From Ptychodera flava (lineage: Eukaryota > Hemichordata > Enteropneusta > Ptychoderidae), in contig NC_091944.1 in the NCBI RefSeq assembly GCF_041260155.1, positions 19,744,772 to 19,808,771 on the forward strand: a DNA stretch of 64,000 nucleotides. Direction: 5' to 3'. The notes beneath the pieces are model-generated. The model did not search any database and was not told the DNA's origin. It saw only the letters and a program-made list of their open reading frames with translations. This document shows, in pieces, positions 1-11,877 of the stretch. Within the stretch, counting starts at the first letter, position 1. Each line of letters begins with the position of its first letter. A program made the position numbers and the translations under genes.

Positions 1-787
1 AGGCTACCTCTTGCAAACGACTTGGCAGATATGCCGATGGTGCGAGACGAAAGTCACTTATTCAGTTGTGCGTGACTAAAATGAGAACGTATTTTTGACG
101 GGATGGCAAGACTTGTTCCTCCCATGGAACGGATATGAACGACTCGGAAATACCATTACAAACTGGTGTCCGACGTACTAAGCTGGGCTTCAGCTCTGCA
201 AGTTCAAGCCAGGCAACGTCCTTCACCGCCTTGGCGCGTGCCATTCAATGGACGTAGCTTTGGATTTTTTATTTATTCCATCGTCCGAAGTATTGGCTCT
301 GGTTTGCAGGCAAACGTATCCTCTTGCCGACGCATTAGTAACTACGTACGCTGTTTGCGTACAGAGAATTCAAAAGGTGACATAAGGTCAATATGCTACG
401 GGGATACCGCCTGCAGTTAGCAGGGACTGCTTTGTTATGCAAACCAGCTAGCAGTACAATATGGCTGCCAGGCATGTGGACACGTCGATGGCTAGAACAA
501 TGGAAGCATATTGCGTTGCACCCGTGCATCGCAAAAGTGAACTGAAGACTTGGGTGTAGTGACTGGTTATCACTGGTTAGCTGCAGCCCAAGCCATGTCG
601 GTACAAACCCGTACCTGACTGAGGACCACTCGATTAAGTCAGTAATGAACGGTAACACTCGTAAGCCAACTCCCAACTGAGCTGGCTAAACTACGTTGAG
701 CTGTGCTTCAATGGCTCAGCCATGTCGTTAATACAACGGCAAAAACGTAGTTTTTGTGCTACACTGCCAAGTCGTTTAACCCTTTTC
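1..787. repeat. 787-bp direct repeat, copy 1 (left edge cut by window)
   Basis: This stretch recurs almost unchanged at 1208-1990, with only scattered substitutions and small indels. It starts at the first base of the window, so its true left end is unknown. It contains CCTGCCAAGT/ACTTGGCAG-type words on both strands, which also appear at 785-795, 1098-1106, 2330-2345 and 3226-3265. The short reading frames here show no recognisable protein and are mirrored on both strands, so I call it non-coding repeat DNA. Confidence 0.85.
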
Positions 788-2455
788 CTGCCAAGTCGGT
801 GAAAATCCGCTTGAAATTCGGTGTAGCTAGAAGCTGAGCAGCCACGGCCGTTATCCTCCTAAGGCGGTGGAAATCGGGCTCCTTTTTGGTACCCCCTTTC
901 CTGCCTAGTCGACGGAACTACGTGTAGCAAAACCTTGCTCACGCTAGGGGTCGTTCGAGGACAGGTTTTGGGCGAGGAACGGCGTTGCTCTCGAAATGGG
1001 TTCACAGGGAGTCCAAGGACAGGGAAAGGTGCAGAAACCTGTCCGCCAGTCCCCCACACCCGAGGGGGGCTGGTTTTTTTTAACCGCTTTTTAGCGGACT
1101 TGGCAGGATAGCATGGTGACGTTTTCTGGCGGAGTTGGACGTACTTGGCTGCCTGGCACTATAGAGATTGCTGCCGAACTTGACCAACTCGGCAATGCTA
1201 ATCTAGAAGGCTACCTCTTGCAAACGACTTGGCAGATATGCCGATGGTGCGAGACGAAAGTCACTTATTCAGTTGTGCGTGACTGAAAATGAGAACGTAT
1301 TTTTGACGGGATGGCAAGACTTGTTCCTCCCATGGAACGGATATGAACGACTCGGAAATACCATTACAAACTGGTGTCCGACGTACTAAGCTGGGCTTCA
1401 GCTCTGCAAGTTCAAGCCAGGCAACGTCCTTCACTGCCTTGGCCGTGCCATTCAATGGACGTAGCTTTGGATTTTTTATTTATTCCACCGTCCGAAGTAC
1501 TGGCTCTGGTTTGCAGGCAAAGGTATCCTCTTGCCGATGCATTGGTAACTACGTACGCTGTTTGCGTACAGAGAATTCAAAAGGGCACATGAGGTCAATA
1601 TGCTACATGTACGGGATACCGTCTGCATTTTAGCAGGGACTGCTTTTGTTATGCAAACCAGCTAGCAGTACAATATGGCTGCCAGCATGTGGACACGTCG
1701 ATGGCTAGAACAATGGAAGCATATTGCGTTGCACCCGTGCATCGCAAAAGTGAACTGAAGACTTGGGGGTAGTGACTGGTTATCACTGGTTAGCTGCAGC
1801 CCAAGCCATGTCGGTACAAACCCGTACCTGACTGAGGACCACTCGATTAAGTCAGTAATGAACGGTAACACTCGTAAGCCAACTCCCAACTGAGCTGGCA
1901 AAACTACGTAAAGCTGTGCTTCAATGGCTCAGCCATGTCGTTAATACAACGGCAAAAACGTAGTTTTTGTGCTACACTGCCAAGTCGTTGGAGGTACGTA
2001 TTCAATTGCCCTACCCTGGGGAAACAGGACAGGTTTGACGGTGCTTCTGCACCCCTAGCACGACCCTCAGGGCCTCTGACTAACAGACGAGTGAGGTGAT
2101 GTTTGTGCCTAGCGGACGTGCGTAATACTGAAGGAGTTTATTTCCGAAAAAATAAACATGAAACGGCAATAAAATGACGCACTCCCAGGGGCAAACAAAG
2201 CCGGTGACCTCAATTTTTTTCTGCAGCAACCCTTGAGCTCCTTCCCTGTCTACGGGCATGTAGAAATTATCGAAGTCTAACACGTATAAGTACGGCTAAA
2301 ACTACCTGAAAATGGGCGATTTCTGCCAAAATGCCTGGCAGGATAACATGCAGGAGAGCCAATCTTTTGCAGGCACATATTATGGGGCGGTTTTCTACTG
2401 ACTTGGGAGGATAACGGAAAAGGGCGCTCGGCAGGAAAAGGGGTATACCATTAAT
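776..2455. mobile_element. Possible TTAA-type non-autonomous DNA element enclosing repeat copy 2
   Basis: The left edge reads TTAA followed by CCCTTTTCCTGCC. Near 2423-2442 the sequence GGCAGGAAAAGGGG is its reverse complement, and a TTAA follows a few bases later. This would make a 1.7-kb element with short inverted ends around the second 787-bp copy. The right TTAA is not directly adjacent to the inverted end, so the boundary is uncertain. No transposase is visible. Confidence 0.35.
1208..1990. repeat. 787-bp direct repeat, copy 2
   Basis: Second copy of the sequence at 1-787, in the same orientation and offset by about 1207 bases. The similarity stops at about 1990, where copy 1 goes on with TTAACCCTTTTCCTGCC and copy 2 goes on with unrelated sequence. 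The copies are close enough that the duplication must be recent. Confidence 0.85.
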
Positions 2456-5160
2456 TAACCAACAAATTTACAGAAACAGTGTAGCGCACATTTTTGACAG
2501 GAACCTGATACTTATTTATCATATACCATATGGTTGTCATGCATGTCTGCCAAAACTTTCAAACTACTTTGTACAAAAGGAGGTCATTTTACTACACTGA
2601 GACAATTTTTGTTCTGTAAACTTTCACTCACGTGTCAACTTGCTACAATGTACAGTTGTAAGCAACTAACATTTAGACTTACTTTCATTCAAAGGTTTAG
2701 GCATCAGGGGAGAATATTGAGTAACATTTAAGTCCTCAGCAATAACTTGTATAATTTGGGTGACAATAACATTACATTTTCAAAGGTTCATGAAGGTAAA
2801 AAGTCAAGATACAGAAGCTGGTGCCTTATATAAATTAATCACTGTTGTGATCAACTTCCAAATAAAGCTGTAAACATGAATTTATGCTCTGGACAAATTT
2901 AGTTAGTGCTTGGCACTTTGCTATTGATATATGTGAATTCAATCATTTGATGGTGAAGGCTCTTTACATCTCCCTGCCAGTCTTTTGCGCCCCGTTTATA
3001 AATCCTGACCTTGGAAAGACTAAAAGACCAGTATAAATACAGCATATGCATGCACATCTTCATTATTTTCGACACTGAACTCTCTAACAGTTGCAAGAGC
3101 TTAGTGGTCCAGCACTTTTCTAACAACTGCAAGCATTGCAAATTTGTGTTTGCTGGCTTAGAGACTCTGAAGAGCAGCCACTGATGTCACGTGGATGAAA
3201 AAATTGTTTGTAAACAGAAGACCCTTTTCCTGCCAAACAGTATCACTCTCCCATCTGCCAAGTCAGAAAAAAGCGGTTTGGAGCCAAAACCTTACATATT
3301 TTCACCCACATGGCTTGGTCTGTGATAGCAGACAATACATGCATCTGTTTTCAGGGACCTTCCAAATGTTCAAGTTTTTGTTAAAATGCACCATATGGGG
3401 CATGTTGTGCTACACTATTTATAACCAGCTTGACCTGGAGGTAAAATATAGCGATAATCACTCACGATATATTACATGCAACTGATTTCAGTCTGTCTGT
3501 TGAAAGAGAAGCTGTGTCAAATGCTAGTGAAGTGTGTCTCCTCTACAGCTGTACAGCCAGCTTGATGCACTACTAGTGCTTTTTAGAAAGTTTCTGGCGC
3601 AAAATTTGTTTGCATAGTACATGTATTGGTGTGCAGCTGACTGAAATACCTAAATTTACTCTCAAAGGGTTCAGAAATGTTGAAAGTTATTAGTTATGTT
3701 GTATCACAGACCATGGTGGTAACCCCTGTGCACGGGCTACAAGTAAGCTCTACAGTCACTTACAGGTGCAGAGGAGACAAATCCATGCCAATTTAAATTG
3801 ATTGCACACAAGGTGTCATTGAACAGTGCAGTATGAGTTCTGGCATTGTTTGTAAGTTATACACTAAATACATGTATTACTAGTATATACATTACAGCTT
3901 TGTGAATACCAGTGAATTTTGGGAATATACTCCTTCCAGGCTCACAATGACGTAAAGCAAACTTTGGCACTCCATTATGCCCTAGCTCCATGTGCCATGC
4001 AAAGTTTCCTTTCGTCCATTATTCTTGTCGGGGTACATAATTGTGTACAGTAAACGTATTTGATTGTGAATTAAAAATTAACTTGAGGTGGATATCTATT
4101 GGCTGACAAGCGAATCGCACAAAATCGGGCAGAAGTTTATTCAACAGAGGCCGGGAATAAACGAGACGAATCTGAGACACTCTTCAGAAGAAGGGGCAAT
4201 CATGGTCAAACACGAGAAATTGGAACTACTTGATACCCAAGACAAACAACGAATTGAACCTGTATAGATGTACATAGCGAGAGCTGCGGTCCAAATTTCG
4301 AAATTTGCAATTCAAAATATTTACACTCCCCATCACACTGTTATGTTACAGGGTACCCTGCGAATGTTACCTCATTCGTGGTTACGTCAGCGGTGGGGTT
4401 CTACCTCAAACTTGAATGTTACAATGTAAGGATGGGATATCGACCAACTTATCGCGAAAAATCTGAACGCCCCGCACAAAAAGTTCTTAGGAAATGCAAA
4501 TTCTGCTCGCGATACTCAAAATTTGACAGCCATGGATGATAAGTGTGATTTTTACAGGGAGATAAGCGACCTTTCTTCGATCGAGGATCAACATCACAAA
4601 CGTCCATGTGCTTCGACTTTCTCGCACACACACATCATGGAATGGTTCACAAGAAAAGTAACCTTTCATCCAACAAAAATCTACACATATAGCAGAAACC
4701 TACTTACAGAGCAATTACTAAATGTCCTGGTCAAAACTTGCGTCTTAGAAAACTAGTAAACAGTAGGAAGAACCTCGCAACATCACCGGGGCACGACAGG
4801 CTTGCTTGGAGAAGTATTTCACAGGACGACAATGATGCTCCGATTGTCCGATTGTGGCGCATTGTCTTTGCGCATAAACTTTGGAAGAACGAATGTTTAT
4901 CACAGGGAGATATTTGACAGCTGTAGCGCATGTATTAATTCGATAGAATTCCTTCTGGACATCCTTAAAGTGATTATCAATATTTTTGAAAATAATTTAG
5001 CGATTATTCGAAATCAAGTTCGTCATTGTCATTGCGTTCACAAAATTTTTCATACTTTCAATCAGTAGTGTCTACTCAGCACTCACCCATGTCAGAAATG
5101 GTTGCGCCACATTATTTAAATACGTAATCAGAGATAGATCTGCTGGGCTGAACCGGAAAT
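2456..5160. other. No gene seen; AT-rich intergenic DNA
   Basis: No splice-consistent coding segment or recognisable protein was found on either strand. A degenerate CCTTTTCCTGCCAAACAG word at 3222-3240, followed by CTGCCAAGTCAG, looks like a fragment of the repeat family at 776-2455. The short open frames at 4449-5068 overlap each other on opposite strands and have no recognisable motif. Confidence 0.5.
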
Positions 5161-5200
5161 TTTTGTGACGTCAGGGCGTTAGATCTCGTTTGATTGGCTG
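5160..5200 (+). promoter_or_regulatory. Possible CRE/CCAAT promoter cluster
   Basis: A perfect palindromic CRE (TGACGTCA) lies at 5166-5173, and an inverted CCAAT box (ATTGG) at 5193-5197. They are about 740 bases upstream of the MRNIP start codon, in a locally GC-richer stretch. A non-coding first exon is plausible because an acceptor-like TCTCTGCAG ends at 5890. The assignment to MRNIP is inference. Confidence 0.35.
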
Positions 5201-5313
5201 TCCTCACGTTCGCGGGCAACTTCATGTACCACATCCCACTCCCGACAGGAATGTAAACAAGTGCACTACTGTACTGGAAGAACTAGTAGGTAACTACATG
5301 GAGCTAGACACGG

Positions 5314-5347
5314 ATGGATGTACAAAGATCTATGTTTGTACATCCAT
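5314..5347. repeat. Perfect 13-bp hairpin
   Basis: ATGGATGTACAAA at 5314-5326 is repeated as its exact reverse complement at 5335-5347, around an 8-base loop. It lies in the presumed 5' region of MRNIP. It could be a small foldback remnant. Confidence 0.7.
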
Positions 5348-5560
5348 GGTAACTGTGTGGTGAAATAATGCCATTTACTACTGATTTGCTTATTTCATCG
5401 CCACCTGTTATGTCTTTCCCTTTGATGCGATTCACAGCCATTTTCAGCTCCCTCCGCATCTGACCCAACGTGCCTCGGTGGTCAACTTCTGCTCGGTGTT
5501 CCTTGTTGTTCTGGGGTCAGCATCACTGTCGTCGACAGTGACACTTCTGTGTTGGAAAGG

Positions 5561-5614
5561 ACAGTCGCTTGTGGTTCGATACAAGGCGCGGCATATCGAA
5601 CCACTAGCGACTGT
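5561..5614. repeat. 21-bp inverted repeat
   Basis: Arms at 5561-5581 and 5594-5614 match at 20 of 21 positions (ACAGTCGCTTGTGGTTCG type) around a 12-base loop. This is one of three stem-loops stacked in the 500 bases before the MRNIP coding start. Confidence 0.75.
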
Positions 5615-5713
5615 GTTGGGAAGTACACCAGTGGCTGAAGCTGCAGTACAGTAGCTCGACGTTTGGACTGTGCCTAGGGTGTGTGGGTCGGACGGCAAAA
5701 CCAACTGTTTTGC

Positions 5714-5813
5714 GCACAGGCACGAAACACGTCGCTTCGTGATCGGTACTGATTCACAGTGAACAGAGAGAGAATTAGTACCAATCGCAAAGCGACGTGT
5801 GTAGTGCCTGTGC
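5714..5813. repeat. About 36-bp imperfect inverted repeat
   Basis: GCACAGGCAC at 5714 and GTGCCTGTGC ending at 5813 are the outer ends of arms of roughly 36 bases. The arms also contain ACACGTCGCTT and its complement and carry a few mismatches. It ends about 95 bases before the MRNIP ATG, so a long 5' UTR would carry this stem. Confidence 0.65.
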
Positions 5814-5908
5814 TTCAAACAAGTACATCAGGAAAACTAATTTATCATTTGAGACAATTGACCATGTGTCATGCTTACTTATCTCTGCAGCTTAGTAAAC
5901 AACTAATC

Positions 5909-8900
5909 ATGGGTCAAGAGTTCAATGTCCTGAGATGTTACCAATGTAATGTCTTTCAAGTACATCAAGTAAAGAAGAGCAAGAAGTGGGCATGTAAAAT
6001 GTGTGGAGCAAAACAATCCTTGAAAAAGGTATTCTTTCCAGCCGTGCACACTTCATAATATCATTGAGGTAGAAAGAAAGCTTATGCACTGCATTCACTT
6101 TAATTTTGTTTTGCTTTTAGGGCGATATTTTTACATTTTTTTTCTGAGATCACATGGAAATCCTCAGAATTTGTTCTGTAAGACACTGCCTGAATATGAA
6201 ATGCCTCTTATTGTGAACACTTTGTAAAATACCAACTCTCAAGTCATCAGTAACGATGTAACTAGTGGGAGATTTTGCTGGTTTTAAAACAATATTTAAA
6301 AAGATTTCTCTCACAACCTTTGTACTTTACCAAAGAAATCGAAGGAAATTTTTTATCTCTGGCTACGAGGAAGATTACTAAATGCTAACTCTTGAAGATA
6401 CTTGTAAACAGATTTTATTCAAGAATTAAGATTCTTAAAGGGTCTGTGATCGGCTAATGGCTGTCAATGACAATCACACATTTTTAATGAAAGTCACATT
6501 TCAAACAAATTTCATTGAAAGAAGTAATGTAACGTGATAACGTAAACGGGAGATGATTGTAATTATGAGTGTTTGTGGTGGACTGTCTGCACACGTCTTT
6601 TTACTACACAGTGTCAGCTCCTGATATTCCACTAATGCAGTGGATCAAAATGAGCAGGTACTTTTCGGTGAACCACTGTACAGGATCATCCAGGAGTAAG
6701 CTTTACATACCGTATTTCTTACTGTGTACAGATTTATGGCCAAGGAACAGGGGCAGACTGCAGAAGACACGTTCAGAAGTTAAACATGATGAGAGGCGAC
6801 ATGAAAGAAGAAGAAAGCACCATGAGAGATGAAGATCAAGGTGATCATGGGGAAATTTGGGAAAATTCTGAAAATGATGACAGTAACAATGATTATTCTC
6901 AGGTAAGAAAATCTTGGAAAAAAAATACCCTGGTCTTATACATAAACAATTTTGATGTGAGAAAGGCTTTTTTCAGTCAAATATGTTTACATGTAAGACA
7001 GAGCCTTTGCAAACCTTGTATTTGTACATGAAAAATTACTTTCAAAGAGCATTTCGTAACGTTGGACTAGTAGTTCATAGTGCCTGCTGTTATGTGAATT
7101 GATAAAAGTGTTTTACTGTCAAAATTCATGCTTTAGATATGCTGTACCAGCCTATTAGGCTGGACTGTGGTTACGCTAGAGTAATCATGATGAATGGACC
7201 TTGCTATTCTACAGCATAGCCAATACCGGAGAAATTTTGAATTCAAGTTTGCAAATATCTTTTTACAAACACTTCAAAGACAAAATTAGTTTTAATTGGT
7301 ACAATTAAAGAGAAACAAATTTACAATGAAGTACCTGGCTTTTTAGGTATTTTAATGTTTCTACATTTGTTTTATTCATCTTAAAAAAAAATAAATTGAG
7401 AAAATTACAAATTGCAAAGATTTGATAAGGCCCGCATGTTTTTAGATGACTAAAAAATCCCATTCATTGTTTTCAGAATTCTTCTGAACCAATGAGTTCT
7501 GAAACCAAATGGACACAGTTTCTTGATGCTGATCAAGATGAAGGTGCTTGTCATGATTACAATGAAGAAGATGGAATCTCGTACACTACCGATAGAAAGG
7601 ACTTTGATAATACTCGTAAAGCAAACCGCAGAGAGTGGAGAAAGAGGTCAGTGAAATCTGTATTTAACAATAAGGAGACCTTTTGAAATGTCAAATGTGT
7701 CGTTGTAATGCAGAGGTATGGCTGTGTGCTTTACAGACAGGTAAAATAATATAGAACTTTAACTTTTGCCCATTGGAAAAGAGAGGTATAATGATTAGGG
7801 AGGTACAGTTTGACTTTACGCAAAAATTTAAAAGATTTCTGAACTATTTTTAGTTTATTCTGTAATTTCTTGAAACTTCCTCCACACACACCTATAGCAA
7901 CATACATGTATGTAATGTGTGCATAAGTGAAAACACATGTATTTCAGTCAATGAGATTACTCCTTAGAACGGCAATGAAATTTGCTCAGACAGCACACCT
8001 GGGAAGTGTCCATAAAGACAGGTTGCACTCTATCAGAGCAATATCTTATAGCTCCGATTTATTTTTGAAAATCACTACATTGCATTGACCCTTGAAGAAG
8101 GTGAAGTAAATAAAATAACCGTAGGAGACATAGCTGATTCTGATTCTGTAATTGTTGAAAATTCTCAAGGAAGTGATATTTTTTTATTGTATTTCAATGA
8201 ATTTGAATAACCTTATATTTTGAAACCATATCGCGTAATCCATAATTCATGGCAGGAAATGGGAGAGATCCTGGTCAGCATCAGAATCCAAAGGAAATTG
8301 GAAGTATGGAAGAAAACGGTCAAGAGGAGAAGACACTACTGATAGTTGCTATCAGGTACATCACATTTATTACTGTAATACAGTACGCTGCTATTATCAA
8401 TCAATAAAAGTTACCCATTGTTTAATAGTGTTTTGTAAGATTTACCACTATCAAAACTTGTCAGATGCCCTTAAAAACCTTGACCCAACACTATTTTAAT
8501 AAAAAATAGAATTATCTTTTCACCTTCATTTTCTTTGGTAGAAGTTCAACTTAAGCATAGAAAACAATGAGATACGGCAAATCCATTTCTGGTGAAAGTG
8601 CGATTTTCATTGGTTTAGTGCTTTGAATTTTTAATAGTCAGCATGTTATCAGGACACGAACATTGATCGCCCTGATGATTACTCTTTACCAATATGTTTT
8701 CATTGTCTCTGTATTTATTTGATATGTTCTCAGGATTCAGAAAGAACAGTTTACCAGACAAAATCTGAGCAAGCCTTTCTTCAGAGGAACACAACCGTCA
8801 GTGACCATTCATATCTTCAGGGGATTAAAAACACATCAGATGATGATGTATCTGTGAGGTGTGTGAGCAGTGATGGAAAATCCAGGAAGAGTGACCATAG

Positions 8901-9441
8901 ACCAACCTTCATGGCCATGGAAAAACCCAAGTCTCCTTTAAACCAAAAGCCTGAAACCCCTGCTACTGCAAATTCAAAGTGGAGTGCATTTCTGTCAGTT
9001 TGTGAAGATGGGGATTCTCAGCAAGAAGCACAGCATTCTGGTCTTGATTCAGACAGTGAAAGCTCCCAATACGCATCAAATGCTGGCAGTATTAATGTAA
9101 GAAATAGTGGCCAAAATCAGTTCTGTTCCAAGCAGGGTGTTATTGAATCAAACATCTCAAAGTGGGACATGTTTGTCAGGAAAGACCTGTCTCATTCAAT
9201 GGCCACTCACAGCCAAACATTGGATGACTGCACCAAAGGACACCAAAGCAGGGATTTTGAAGTTTCTTCTTCATCTCCCACATGCAACATTACTCCCGCA
9301 GTACGTGACATCAGCCGTATAGGGAAATTTATTGGAAAAGACAAGGTCAATAAAACAAATCTAACTGTATCATCTACTAATTTGAAAAGCACATTTGAAG
9401 TTGATGACGAACTTGACAGTATTTTGAATGACCTTGAGTGA
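5909..9441 (+). CDS. MRNIP: MRN complex-interacting protein (MRNIP), five coding exons
   Basis: Exons 5909-6028, 6732-6902, 7477-7646, 8256-8355 and 8734-9441 join in phase to give 422 residues (human protein about 343). In vertebrates MRNIP binds the MRE11-RAD50-NBS1 complex and supports ATM signalling at double-strand breaks in the nucleus. Residues 1-58 carry the family signature: C10xxC13 and C29xxC32 as a zinc ribbon with HQVKKSKKW between them, then GTGADCRRHVQKLN. A basic REWRKRKW cluster at about 149-156, split by intron 3, matches the known nuclear signal region. The middle is acidic and Ser-rich. A K-W-x-x-F motif recurs at residues 108-112, 269-273 and 330-334, and the tail is acidic (VDDELDSILNDLE). 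The frame is open upstream of 5909, but an acceptor ending at 5890 and homology favour this ATG. Confidence 0.93.
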
Positions 9442-10530
9442 TGTGGTCATAAAATGGATTGCAGGGATATATGTGTCTCTAAGCCTGAAAGTTCACGAAT
9501 GTTCATGGTCAGAACTTCCGGTAATATGAAGCAGGTACTGCCAAACAAAATTTAAAGTAAAAATGTCACTCTGGTAAATCAAAACCTCTGGATGCTTCTC
9601 AAAAATTCTGTTGGGTTTCATCTTATTTTGTGCTATTTCCATGATATCGGTTCAGCATCTTATTTTGTGTTCCAAGAGGCAACATGGCAACTTTTAAAAA
9701 ATATGGAGCTTATTCATTTTTTTCTCATGAAAGTGCATATTTTGTTCTGTTGATGTCATCAGTACGAGAAAATTGAAAGCCTTGTGTTTCTTCTTATTTT
9801 GTCCCATAAAATATGACAGTCCTCGACATCAAATTTCTCACATGAAGCAAACCCATTCATCAAAAGTAACTTACTATGTCCCTTTGTTCAGTAATCATAC
9901 TACCAATAACAGACCATGTATTGCAAAATTATACCTAAATGCCCTGAAACCCAATGATGTAAGCCTGCTTGTTTTGCTCATGCTCATGGAAATAATCATA
10001 TACGAGACATGGTACAGAGTCTCCTCTTGTCTGTACATGACCATAGGCAATACTAACTTAATTGTATTTTAAATCAACTACTTTTAGATGTTTTCTACTG
10101 TGTGAAATGTACTCATGAATATTCATACAAACTGAGACGCTGTAGAAAGATAGAGTAGCTGAGTGAGCCCATGGAATTCCATGTCAGTGCTTGGCTAGAA
10201 ATGATGCCAGGCAGTGATGCCAATAAAAGTCCAACCTGATATGTATAGTTGTATATATGTATAGCTGAAGTCATCAGCTCTTGTATGTAAATAGGTTTTT
10301 AGGTTATCCAGGGGAAGAGTTCAAACTTATCTTGTGGAATTCTTGATCGTTGGCAATATTCTGTCTCAAAACCAAGCCATGATTGTTACATTGTGACAAA
10401 ATACTCTTTTGTAGAATCATTTGTACAACCATTGAATCATGTGGTGCTGAAAACAGTGTCCTGTCATATAGCTACAGGAATGTGTATATATCGTATGAGA
10501 AAACTGTCCAATAAAACCACATTTTAATAT
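9442..10530 (+). other. Probable MRNIP 3' UTR
   Basis: AT-rich sequence without a convincing gene. AATAAA signals lie at 10222-10227 and 10510-10515 on the same strand as MRNIP, so the transcript probably ends near one of them. An open frame at 9773-10072 has no recognisable content. Confidence 0.45.
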
Positions 10531-11600
10531 TTTGGGTTATATTTTTTTGCATTTTTGAACAGCTTACCCGCCTATCTTTCGAAATTTTGAGTGAATGTGA
10601 AACAAAATATTTACCAATAGTTTTACTGAAAAGTTACCAACCTTTAGATTTTTGTTGTGAAGATATCCATATGTGACAGTGGGCATTACCATTAAAAGAT
10701 TGCCAATAATATTGCTTTGTAACTACAGCTTACTGCAGAATTAGTCTGCTGATGTGCACTGGCTCAGAAAGTTACATCTGATTGGTTGATTGTCACTATT
10801 TATAGCAAGTTAGGGAGTCTATTGTGTATAATTCGATTATAAGGTAAGATACAGCCAACCAATTGTATAACAGCTTCAGAATCTGAGATGCTGCACATTA
10901 GCCCGAATTAGTTTGGCTCAGTGGTTGTTATGTCAGGAATGGTTTTGTGAAGCACTGTGCTCTTGGCAAAAGAATTAAAGAATTCTAAAATATTTAATTG
11001 TTGACTCGTCAAATTTAAGTGCAAGTACTCCATAATATAGTATTCAAACTAGATAGGCAACTGTCTATAGTGGCAATCAGATCAGATTGAGTATTGGATG
11101 CTTTGGTACTAAAACATTAAAAAGTTCAAAGTGTATTATTTTCGAGTGAGCTGTGTTTGCTAATACAAAAACATGACTCTACTTGACAAACATTGCATAG
11201 GGCCCCTATATTTAAGCTCCTCCCCAAATAGCAAGTGATACACCATAAACAGTTTGAGAATATTCCTCCATTATCAAAACTTTGCAGTCTCCTGTGGTGC
11301 GCCCTCAACGACAGTTCCAAAGTTCTTTGTATGCGTGCAATCACGTCAATTTCCTGACCATATACTCTGATGGTCAGGCTGACATTCGTGTTGTTTCAAC
11401 GAATTCTATGTCTCTACTCTGGCGGTATCAAAAGACAATCAACTGTTCCTCTGTGCACAGGTGAAAAACAACGGAAAAGAACAAGGGATGCGGCAGGTTT
11501 TCCAAAACCCTCTAACTCGTCATATATTTTTTGGTTGGCTGGCACGATTGAAAGATAAAAAAAAATGATAAACAAAATTATGCAAACCTTTAATCAAAAG
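10531..11600. other. No gene seen
   Basis: AT-rich spacer between MRNIP and the next plus-strand gene. Short frames at 11126-11558 overlap on both strands and show no recognisable motif. The last few hundred bases should include the promoter of the gene at 11878, but I see no clear core element. Confidence 0.45.
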
Positions 11601-11877
11601 ATTAGTACAAAATATATCCTCCGTGTGAGAAAGTCTCGTGCGGCCTTATATGTGCAATAATTTTTACGAATGCGCGATTAATGCTTTGTTGAAAACCGCC
11701 AGTAGCTTAGGTCGTCCGAGTTCAGGAATCCCACAACCCGCTGTTGTACACATGTCACACAAAACTAGTGCACCAGTACGTGAGGCGTTCGATTCTTCGA
11801 TGAACTCGTTATAATGCCATCCGTCGACCTTGCTCACCGAATTTTGACTGGCAAACGATGTAACCGCCACACTCAGA

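Noticed and set aside
5444-5818. 124-codon minus-strand frame before MRNIP
   Set aside because: It spans two inverted repeats, has no recognisable motif and overlaps the presumed MRNIP leader.
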